From Rhizoclosmatium globosum (Eukaryota > Chytridiomycota > Chytridiomycetes > Chytridiales > Chytriomycetaceae), in NCBI GenBank assembly GCA_002104985.1, contig MCGO01000051.1:124001-188000 (forward strand): a DNA stretch of 64,000 nucleotides. The letters are read 5' to 3'. Numbering within the stretch: the stretch's first letter is position 1; every line of letters starts with the position of its first letter. Made by a program: the position numbers and the translations under genes. Shown here one piece after another: positions 11,455-20,547 of this stretch. Below the pieces are notes generated by a model. It was not told the DNA's origin, searched no databases, and worked only from the letters and a program-made list of their open reading frames with translations.

Positions 11455-14165
11455 CTATTTTTGTTCCACTAATTTTGATGAGCGCTGCGTTACAGTGTCT
11501 CTGCCCTTCTGCTGCGAGTGATCAAAAGACTTAGAATGTGGATTTTTTGACATCCCAGACGGAGTGACAGTTGTAGAGGTTGTGTGCAACATTCGAAACT
11601 CATCCATCTTTGCCTTGTGCGGAAATTCAACCAAGTAACACGTCTTGCTAGCACCAAGTAGTAGCTCAATGCATTCTTCCGTCTTTGCTCTGGCTGCAGC
11701 AGTTGTTTTTTCAATAATTTTGATGTTGGACTGTGAGAGTGTGTACGTTCCGTTATTTCCGTCGCTAAGAATGATGAGAATATCAAGATCTGGCATCACC
11801 AGAAATACTGCTGATTTCCAAAGAGAAGTGGGACGATTGAGCTTGAGTCCAGTGTGAAACTACACAAAGTGCTTCAGTTAACATTAATATTTGTGTGGAT
11901 AGTTACCATGTATGTTTTGACAAGACCGTCGTCTTGATCGACATGAGACGATCCTACCTGGCTGCTATTTTGGGTAATGTTCCCATTATGTTGTCCTGCA
12001 CCAAAGCCTAGCGCTTTGAAATATAATATCATTGGGGTGGCAACTGCAACAAGAAAGATTGTACAGGCGTCGAACAACAAACGAACATTGAACATAGCCT
12101 TTGTTTGCTGGGGGATACCAAAATTGACAGCCTATTCGGAAATTAAATAGAAGTCCCAGACATTCATAAACTCACCAAATCTAAAGCGATGAATAGCGCA
12201 CTAATTGAAATAACAAGCCCGACTTTCTTACTTTCATCAAATTTCTCAGAAGCTTTTCTTGTCAACCAACCCATTGAGATACAAAGTACCATGAGAATAG
12301 CATTGAACCCAAATATTCCTCCCAATAGTTTTTTTGCAGAATCAGATTTTGCATCGTCAGAAGCGCAAGCCCATGTGGTATCCGAAGAATCATCAAACAA
12401 GACAAGACGCGGTTTGATGCCAGCCCCATCCAGAGCTTTCCAGGTAAATACCCCTTCAAACAAGGCGACAAGTGAGCAACAACTAATCAAAAAGTCGTCC
12501 TTCAAGAAACGAGACCTCGCGATTTTAGAGTATCCAAAAATAAGAAAGATACGAATTGCCTTCGCCAAAACCATGCTGAATATCATACCAAACGCAATGG
12601 CTGGAAGAATTGCGTTTGCTTGACAAACTGCATTTGAAGTTGACAATCCCTTTGTAATAATTGCCACAGTTCCAATGAGACAACCCACAAGAATGTAAAG
12701 AGAGCAGAATGGAGAGATGGCCTTCACGTCTGGTTCGTTTCGTTTTGCCATAATCAAATAGCTAAAGGCGAGGACAACAAGTGTTGCGACTATAAAAAGG
12801 AGGATTTGCACTTTACTGACAAATCCAGGAATGAACACTGGCGTTGGCTCACTGCAGTCGTTGTTGTTCACGTTTTGATAGCCGTGATCGCAGATACAAA
12901 CTTGGTCTGGAGCTTGGAAAGGGAGCGGATCAACGCAATGGCCGTGAATACAAGGATTCTTGTAAGTTCCGTCAATGTCCACATCACATATTGATTGGCC
13001 GTATATTGGAGATCCATCGGAATACTTGATGGTTTTTAAAAAGTTCATGGTCTTGTACCCCATTGATGTGTTTGTGAGTGACGTATACGTATATTGATTT
13101 GCATACTAAATATGTCAGTATTAGTATCAGTGGTTTTTCACCAGAGGGTTTTGAAGAAACATCCATAGAAACTTCAGTGTTCCAATAATTTCCAATGGAT
13201 TACTGGAGATATTGGTTGGATTAAGAGCAAAATTAGATATTAATGACAATGGATAAGCTCCTTTAACGTTTAAGTTGTAAGCGATTAGGTTTGATTGGAG
13301 AGATATATTTTGGATAATGGCATCTGGAATGCCAGTTACAGCCAGCTTCACTGAATCGCCAGACCAGCGAATAAAAGATCCATCTTTGTGCTGAATGAGT
13401 GCGGCCTTTACAGTAGAGTCTGACGGCAACATAGCATCTTGTGCCTCAAATTGGTTCAAGTAACCAATAGTATTTGAGATTGTACCAACCAGGACATTAA
13501 TAGCAGCTGGATTTTTAGCAAGCAAAGATGAGGGAATTGACTGTAATGTCTGTGTGTTAGAATGTGGTGATGGTGTTATTCCATTTTCAAGGTCTAACTG
13601 AACCAAGAACTTTGATAAGTTGACAGTAGATCCTTTCGAAGCTAGTTGCCGTATAACACGAATAGACGCACTGTTGTTTGCAAGGAATGGGTTATCTTTG
13701 ACAATCATTGGGTCATTCCATTTCTGAATTTTTCCATCGAAGATCCGAGGAAAGACTTTTCTGCTCAACTTTAACGTATCAGTATAACCAGGCAGGTTAT
13801 ACGCGATAAGAAGGCCACCAGCAATGGCTGGTAAAACGACTAGTTTTTCTGATCCTGCCAAACTGGCTTGCACATCAGTATCACTTCCACCCCAGTTGAG
13901 AAGCCCAGACGCAACGGATTGCTGTCCTGTTTGCGAGTTCGTGGCGTTGTAAGTTGCTTGTACGTTCTCTGCTCATCCGAAAATTAATGATATGAAAGCT
14001 TGAGATGGTCTTACGATAAAGTCGGTTGAAATCGGCGACAGCACTGGAATATGGCTGCTGAGGAAACGTTGTTCCTCCTCCTTTAATTACAGTTACAGTC
14101 CCTTCGACACAATACGCTAGCAAAAGCGAAGCAACTGTCACAACAATAAGATGGTGGACGATCAT
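11455..14165 (-). CDS. PstS-like/EGF-like/class C 7TM receptor, copy 1
   Basis: Candidate cell-surface receptor of about 800 residues. From the N-terminus: a signal peptide (MIVHHLIVVTVASLLLAYCV); a PstS-type phosphate-binding domain (GGGTTFPQQPY; YNATNSQTGQQS; NWGGSDTDV; LPAIAGGLLIAYNLPG; LKLSRKVFPRIFDGKIQKW; IRVIRQLASKGSTV; NTIGYL); an EGF-like Cys module (NPCIHGHCVDP...VCICDHGY); seven helices of class C type, with 'ISPFCSLYILVGCLIG', the TM3-loop signature 'FSMVLAKAIRIFLIFGYSK' and 'FDESKKVGLVISI' before the last helices; and a cytosolic tail (SLWKSAVFLVMPDLDIL...CYLVEFPHKAKMDEFR) that looks PH-like. Introns fall at about 14015-13980, 13125-13065, 12180-12130 and 11930-11870. It is a tandem duplicate of the next gene. 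Ligand and G-protein coupling are inferred only. Confidence 0.82.
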
Positions 14166-14265
14166 GGAAAGGCGATGTTTCAACCAATAAAATTGTAAAT
14201 CTTTGCAATGGTGATATAAAAAATACTCAATAAAATTAGAAAATATCAAGAGAAGAAGAATTCGC

Positions 14266-17025
14266 CTAGATTTCTTGCAGTGATGCGCGATGTGTGGCCG
14301 CGATTGTGGCAAGATTTGAAACCGAAGCCTTCTCCCTGCCTTTGGACGAATTTCCCAAAGAATTGGTTTGCCCAGCTTTCTTCATTCCAGTCGAAGCTCG
14401 CAAAGATCGGAACTCGTCCATCTTTTCCTTATGAGGAAATTCAACCAAATAAGACGTCTTTCTTGTACCCAACAAAAGCTCAATACATTCTTCTGACTTT
14501 GCCTTCGCAGCTTTCGTCGTCTTTTCCTGAATATTGATGTTGGATTGAGAAAATGTGTACGTCCCGTTGTTGCTCTCGCTAAGAATTATAAGAAGATCGA
14601 GATCAGGCATCACCATGAAGACTGCAGATTTCCAAAGAGACGTTGGACGATTCAGCTTAAGTCCGGTGTGGAACTATTCTGAAAGTTAGTGGAGGAAGAC
14701 ACTGGGGGCTAAATCATACCATATAAGTCTTCACAAGCCCGTCATTTTGGTCAGCTTGAGTTGAGTTGATGTCGCTGGTGTAATGCGAAATATTTCCATT
14801 CGGCTGGTTGTTTGCGAATCCCAGCGCTTTTGAAAACAAGATGGACGGAGTCGCAATTGCAACAAGAAAAATAGTGACAGAATCAAATATACGGCGGACA
14901 TTGAACATTCCTTCCGAATGTTGTGGTATGCCAAGATTGACGCCCTACATATGAACAATTAATATTTCTGTGGATAGTTTACTGTAAGAAACTTACAAGG
15001 TCAAGCACGACAAACAGCGTACTGATCGCAACAACGATTCCCACTTTCCTGCTTTCATCAAACTTCTCTGATGCCTTTCTCGTCATCCAACCCATAACAA
15101 TGCAGAGAACTAATAAAATAGCATTGAATCCAAGTAATCCACCAAACAATCGATTCGTCGTGTCTTCTTTATCATCAGCTGAAGCGCACGCCCACAAAGA
15201 GTCCGAAGATCCCTCAAACGTTTGCAAACGAGGCTCCACACCAGACCCATCCAACACTCTACTTGCAAACACACCTTCAAAAACAGCGACCACGGAACAA
15301 CACGCAATCAAAAAATCGTCTTTCAAGAAACGCGATCTGGCGATTTTGGAGTATCCAAAGATAAGGAAGATTCGAATCGCTTTAGCAAGAATCATGCTGA
15401 AGATCATTCCAAACGCAACTGCTGGAAGAATTGCATGTGCATGACAAACGGTGTTCGAGGTTGAGAATCCTTGTGTGAGGATCGCAGCTGTACCAACAAG
15501 ACAGCCTGTGAGAATGAACATGCAACAAAAAGGAGAAATTGATTTTACGTCTGGCTCATTTCGTTTTGTAATGATACAGTAACCCATGATCAACAAAATC
15601 GTGGTTCCAACAAGAAACAGAGTGATTTGGATTTTGCTGACAAACCCAGGCGTGAATACTGGCGTGGGTTCACTGCAATCGTTCTTGTTTACGTTTTGGT
15701 ATCCATAATCGCAGACACAGACTTGATCGGGAGCTTGAAACGGGTATGGGTCAATGCAGCGCCCATGAATACAAGGATTTTTGTAAGTTCCGTCAACATC
15801 GACATCACAAATTGACTGGCCATACATTGGCGCACTATTTGAGTAGTTCATTGACTTTAAAAAATTGAGAGTTTTAAGTCCTGCTGTCGTGTTTGAAATG
15901 GAAGTGTAAGAAAATTGACTGGCGTACTGTTTGAGATAACTGTTAATACTTAAGTTGAGCGCAAATATATAAAGCTAGATTCACCTGAGGACTCTGAAGA
16001 AACATCCACAAGAACTTGAGCGTTGTAACGGCTTTTAAAGAGTTACTTGACAAATTTGTAGGATTGAGAACGAAATTCGATATGACAGAGAGTGGGTAAG
16101 CTCCTTTCACAGGTGAATCGAACGCAACCAAATTAGTTTGGAGTGACGCGTTTTGGATCACGCCATCTGGGATTCCTGTTACAGCGGCTTTGACAGAGTC
16201 AGTAGACCACCCAACAAACGTTCCATCATGGTGCTGGATTATCGCAGCTTGAACAGTAGAATCTTTCATCATGATAGCGTCTTGAGCTTCATACTGGTTA
16301 AGATATCCGATCGTATTGGGAATTGCGCCAACCAGTGTATTGATGGCTGTTGGGTTCTTGGCTAAGAGAGACGAGTTGACTAATTGCAACGTCTCAGGTT
16401 TCAAATGCGGTGAAGGTGAGACCCCGTTCTCAGCATCCAACATTGCCAGAAACTTGGAAAACGTGACCGTACTTCCCTTTGTCGCGGCTTGTCTAACCAC
16501 GCGGATTCGGGCACTGTTGTTTGCTAGAAACGGATTGTCTTTCAAGATACGTGAGTCATTCCATTTCTGTATTGTTCCATCGAAAATACGTGGTAGTACT
16601 TTTCGACTGAGCTTCAGCGGCATTTCACCGAGGCCTGGGAGGTTGTGCACGATGAGAAGGCCACCTGCAATTGCTGGTAGAACGACTAGATTTTCTGATC
16701 CGGGGATGTTTGGCTGAACGTCCGTATCGCTGCCTCCCCAGTCGATTATACCTGACGCAGTTGATTGTTGTCCAGTTTGGGAATTCGTGGCGTTGTACGA
16801 CATTTGAACATCGTCTTTACCAATGTGAAATATGGCATTAGGATCCTTTTGAGAATGGAAAAAGATTGAATCGAACTCACAATACATATTATTGAAGTCT
16901 GACACAGCAGCAAAATACGGCTGCTGAGGAAATGTGGAGCCGCCACCTTTTACAACTGTGATGCCAGCAACGTGGCTTGCCAGAAGTACAGGAGGGACAA
17001 GAAGGAGAAGCATTATGGCGAACAT
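14266..17025 (-). CDS. PstS-like/EGF-like/class C 7TM receptor, copy 2
   Basis: Close paralogue of the gene at 11455-14165 with the same architecture, about 100 bp upstream of it on the same strand. The ATG at 17025 (MFAIMLLLLVPPVLLASHVA) gives a good signal peptide. The PstS-like domain holds GGGSTFPQQPY, DWGGSDTDV, LPAIAGGLLIVHNLPG, LSRKVLPRIFDGTIQKWND, IRVVRQAATKGSTVTFSKFL and IPNTIGYLNQYEAQDA. The EGF-like part is NPCIHGRCIDP...VCVCDYGY. The 7TM part has 'ISPFCCMFILTGCLVG', 'FSMILAKAIRIFLIFGYSK' and 'FDESRKVGIVVAIS'. The tail (PHKEKMDEFRSL) matches copy 1. The first intron (about 16880-16818) begins GTGAGT and happens to be readable through. Relative to bacterial PstS, the Thr-Phe and Ser-Asp binding positions are kept, while the Ser-Gly-Thr loop reads Lys-Gly-Ser. 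Confidence 0.83.
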
Positions 17026-17263
17026 CCTTCGAAGATCTCTGGACAATAAGGATTATTTGCTTCTTTGAAATTGAACATGAAAGTTAAGTCATCAAAACAA
17101 TGAAAGAGCCCAGACCAACGAACGGAACAAAGGCGGGTCTTGTTGGGACACTCAGAATGATTGATTATTGAATCAAATCGATTGAACAATCAAAAAGGTT
17201 GAAGGTATTTATTCGTCTCTAAAGAAATGGATGCAGAAAAGGGTATAAATGCCTCATAATACG

Positions 17264-17935
17264 TTACTTCGCGATCACAACTGTACACTCACAGTTCTTA
17301 CTCACATAGTCACTCACACTTCCCAACACTGCACGCTTCAACGCACCTACATCACCATATTTAGCACCCACAAAAACGAAATCTCTGAAAAAGTCAATTT
17401 ACCAAGTCCGCGAGTCCCAATCACAAACAAATCCGCCTTCAACTCCACAGCAATATCGCACAACTGCGTGCGTACTTCTCCCTTCAGCAAAATTGCGCGA
17501 AGGGGTACAACGAGGTTCGCAGCTTTCACGAGGTCCACGTACTTTTTGAGGAGCGCGTTTGATTCGAGACGGGCAGAGTCTGGTGCTGATGCAGGGATAC
17601 AAGCTGTAGAGGAATATCGTAATATTAGAAATTATTGTGGGGGAGGTGGTTATTATGAACGTACTAAGGAGGACGAGCTTGTTGTTGATTCCAGTTGATG
17701 GCTTGATGAGGTTGTTCAAAGCCCAGTAGAAGGCTTTTGAGCCGTCGTCGGAACCGTCTTATTGATTGCAAGATTGAGGTTTGACGCGGTTAGAGGGACT
17801 GTTGTGTTTAAATAACAAGAGAAGTATACCAATTGCAACACAAATTATACGGCCGGCGACAATGTCTTTCTTCCAGTCGTCTGGGTTGAAATTCTCGAGG
17901 TCAAAGTGAGTGGTGGCGGAAGTTGGAGATGTCAT
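17264..17935 (-). CDS. Universal stress protein (UspA) family, copy 2
   Basis: Paralogue of the UspA protein at 10632-11243. Start 17935 (MTSPTSATTHFDLENFN) is chosen because it aligns with the start of copy 1. The frame stays open upstream to an ATG at 18124 (MSQRESQVESHQE) through a Pro-rich stretch, so an N-terminal extension of about 63 residues is possible. Landmarks are NPDDWKKDIVAGRIICVAIG, DGSDDGSKAFYWALNNLI, LVVPLRAILLKGEVRTQLCD and, after an intron at about 17405-17348, ALKRAVLGSVSDYVSKNC to CECTVVIAK. The ATP-binding Gly and Ser residues are kept. Three short introns are needed. It closes the gene order Usp, receptor, receptor, Usp, all on one strand. Confidence 0.87.
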
Positions 17936-18312
17936 TTTTGAAGTCTTTTTGATGGGCGGTAGAAAGAAGAAGGGTGGTTGGGGAGGAGTTGGAGGCGGAA
18001 TGGAAATCTCTGGTGGTGTCGTGTAAATCTTATGGTCTTCAGTGGGAGAGAGGAGGTTGTGGTGGGATGCTGTAGGCACTGACGTCTCTTGATGTGATTC
18101 AACTTGGCTTTCTCTTTGACTCATTATTCCTTTTGGGGTATTTTTATGGTGCAACTTACGAAAGATTTGGAAATCTTCAGCCTTCAAAAGACAAAATACT
18201 ACAATGATGCAAACAATCTACTTCAGTATAAACTAATTCTGATCAACGTATAGAATCTGTCAAACAGTACAAAGGGAAGAATCAAGCAATCAATTGAGAA
18301 GGTGTGATAGCT

Positions 18313-19777
18313 TCAGGTTGAAAAAACTAAAGTCAAGAAAAAGAAAGAAAGGACGGAGAGAAAGAGTAGAAAGACAGTCGAAGTTAAGAAACTTATAATA
18401 TGACTGCTGTTTGATACAATATTGACAGGTACACTCTTAACAGAAACATTCTTGGCCATAACACTCTTGATGGGTACGCTCTTCACAGGTGCTACACTCT
18501 CCACAGATAAAACTTGTTGGTTCTTCAACTTGTTTCCGTTCTCTTTCTTTTCAGCAGCAGACGACATCTTTGGAATGTATCCAACAACTGCATTTGCGTT
18601 CCTTTGGCGAAGAAGTTTACCTAAAACTTCAGGGACGGGGGCACCATCAAACTTAGCCAATGGAGCAACTCCATAATTCCCAGCAGCGTGCTGCGCGGCA
18701 CAATTGTTACACGGAGCACGAACAATATTTGGCTTTGCACCGATCCCCTTCTGCACTGCAATCATATTTTTTGGTTGAATACCATCCAGATTCTCAAATG
18801 CCTGAAACTCGGCGCATTGTTGGAAAGGCCGAACTCCAGCAGCTCCGTTATTCGCAACTGGATTCATGTTAGCCGGATGCTGCGGCTGGTGTGGACCATG
18901 TATTTCTTGGCGTGGTAAACCGTTTCTGGCCCGCATCCCATTGTTAACGCCTACGCGAACGTTCCCATTCCCATCTTCAGCAACAGCCGCAATCCCGGGT
19001 CTGTTTCTATTCACGCCATCCAAGTTATCTGCAACCGCGTCAGCCATTTTGAGGTATCTTGCCAAGTGAGGCTTGTGGCGATAATCTTGAACTGTCGAGC
19101 TTTGATGCCAGCGCCTGCAGCAGCCATCGCCCCACCGAGTAAAGCATCGCCTACGAGGTCACCGGCTTCGATTGGTTGATTATAGATTGCTTTTGTACCA
19201 GCACTGGCACAGGTAGCAATGGCGGCACCTGAAGCCCCACCAGCGACGGCAGCAACAGCCACACCGAGTGGAGCCACAGCCCCGGCTGTCCCGATAGAAA
19301 CTGCCGTTGCAGCAATTCCAACCGCCGCAGCGCCAGTTGCGCGTCCCATCGCCACGCCCAAGTCCCGGGCACGTTCAATGTTCCCATTCGCCGCCTCGAC
19401 CGCCGCAAACACTCCCGAGCCAACGACGCTGTTCTCGGCGTAGCGTTCCCATCGCTCGCGGGCCTTGGATGGGTCGGCGAAGAGGGCGTCGCCGAGCGAG
19501 TCCAGGGCCGTGTTGACTTCGTGAAAGAGAGGGATTGTGCCGCCGCGCCGAGACCTCCTAAAGGATTGGCGGCAGCTCTTCCAACGCCTTCGATCAGATC
19601 GTGGGCGTGGCTTTCGTTGCCTTTGCAGGCTTCGACTGCGGCGTAGATGCTCGATCCGACAATACTCTTTGCCGCGTAGCTTTCCCATTCTTCTCGAGCT
19701 CCGTCCGTGTCACCTACTATTGCCTTGCCGGCCGATTTGAAGGCTGTTGTTACTTCATGAATCACTGGTAAATTCAT
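18313..19777 (-). CDS. Unrecognised protein with a duplicated 55-residue unit and C-terminal membrane tail (two frame breaks)
   Basis: Three overlapping frames form one protein of about 485 residues if single bases are added near 19545 and 19085. The start is MNLPVIHEVTTAFKSAGKAI. Two homologous units follow: HEVTTAFKSAGKAIVGDTDG... with SIVGSSIYAAVEACKGNESH, and HEVNTALDSLGDALFADPSK... with SVVGSGVFAAVEAANGNIER. A Gly/Ala-rich hydrophobic stretch comes next (AAAVGIAATAVSIGTAGAVA). The C-terminal part is Asn-rich and ends with KSV repeats (VKSVPIKSVMAKNVSVKSV) and a strongly hydrophobic tail (FLTSTVFLLFLSVLSFFFLT), as in a tail-anchored or GPI-like protein. No family is recognised. The frame breaks look like the single-base losses seen elsewhere in the window. 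Confidence 0.6.
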
Positions 19778-19863
19778 CTGCCTTCATTTTTTTGGTTGGA
19801 TGTTGCATTTTCTCCGTCATTTACAATTAAAAGAATAACTTATTATCATATTGTCCTCATCAA

Positions 19864-20526
19864 ATGTGCGCGTATCCACTGTGGTACTATCCCAGCGCAC
19901 TTTATCCAGGATTCTATCCACCGCTACAAATGGCGCCATGGTCAATGGGAGGTGGAGCACCTTGGAACGTCATTCCTGTGCACCCCTCGCAGTTGATGCC
20001 ACCACCACCACCCATGGAACAACCAACCGTCAAAGAGCCTGGCCTGATAAATAAAAAGAAGAAGGGGTCGACAAAGGAAACAGAGCGGCCTGTGTGGTTG
20101 CAGAACAGTGGCAATGTTGAGAACAATGAACAAGATGACGGGGAGGGTATTGTCATATCAGTTCCAAGAGGAAACGGAGTGCTTTTGGATATTTCTGATG
20201 TTCGAGATGGTCAGAGAGAGTGGCAGAGGGAGTATGGAAGGAGGCCGCAACAGTATGATTATGATTCTCGGGAATATGATCGCATACGATACGATGAAGA
20301 CGAGCAGGAGGAGGAATGGATGGAGGAGCAAAGAAGGCGAAGGAGAAGGAGAAGAATACCAGAGACTGAGTATGTGGCATCAAGGATTCCTGTCCCTGTG
20401 GGCAGTGGGAGTGATGAATGGGTAGGAAAGGCTGTCCGTCGGTATGGACGGCGAGCCACCGAGCCATTTTACAGTGAACAAAGAAGCGAGGATACGCAAG
20501 TGCACATTAAACTATCGTTTGGTTGA
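19864..20526 (+). CDS. Unrecognised Pro-rich then Arg/Glu-rich protein
   Basis: A single exon of 220 residues from the ATG at 19864 (MCAYPLWYYPSALYPGFYPP). The N-terminus is rich in Tyr, Pro and Trp with a run of five prolines. The middle holds a Lys run (KKKKGSTKET) and 'GIVISVPRGNGVLLDISDVR'. The second half is highly charged, with a stretch of eight arginines (EEQRRRRRRRRIPE), and ends VHIKLSFG. It has no signal peptide or membrane segment. It is probably intrinsically disordered and nucleic-acid or membrane binding. It ends only 22 bp before the first anoctamin start, on the same strand. Confidence 0.55.
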   Translation: MCAYPLWYYPSALYPGFYPPLQMAPWSMGGGAPWNVIPVHPSQLMPPPPPMEQPTVKEPGLINKKKKGSTKETERPVWLQNSGNVENNEQDDGEGIVISVPRGNGVLLDISDVRDGQREWQREYGRRPQQYDYDSREYDRIRYDEDEQEEEWMEEQRRRRRRRRIPETEYVASRIPVPVGSGSDEWVGKAVRRYGRRATEPFYSEQRSEDTQVHIKLSFG

Positions 20527-20547
20527 ACCCGTTCTTCTTTGTCTCAA

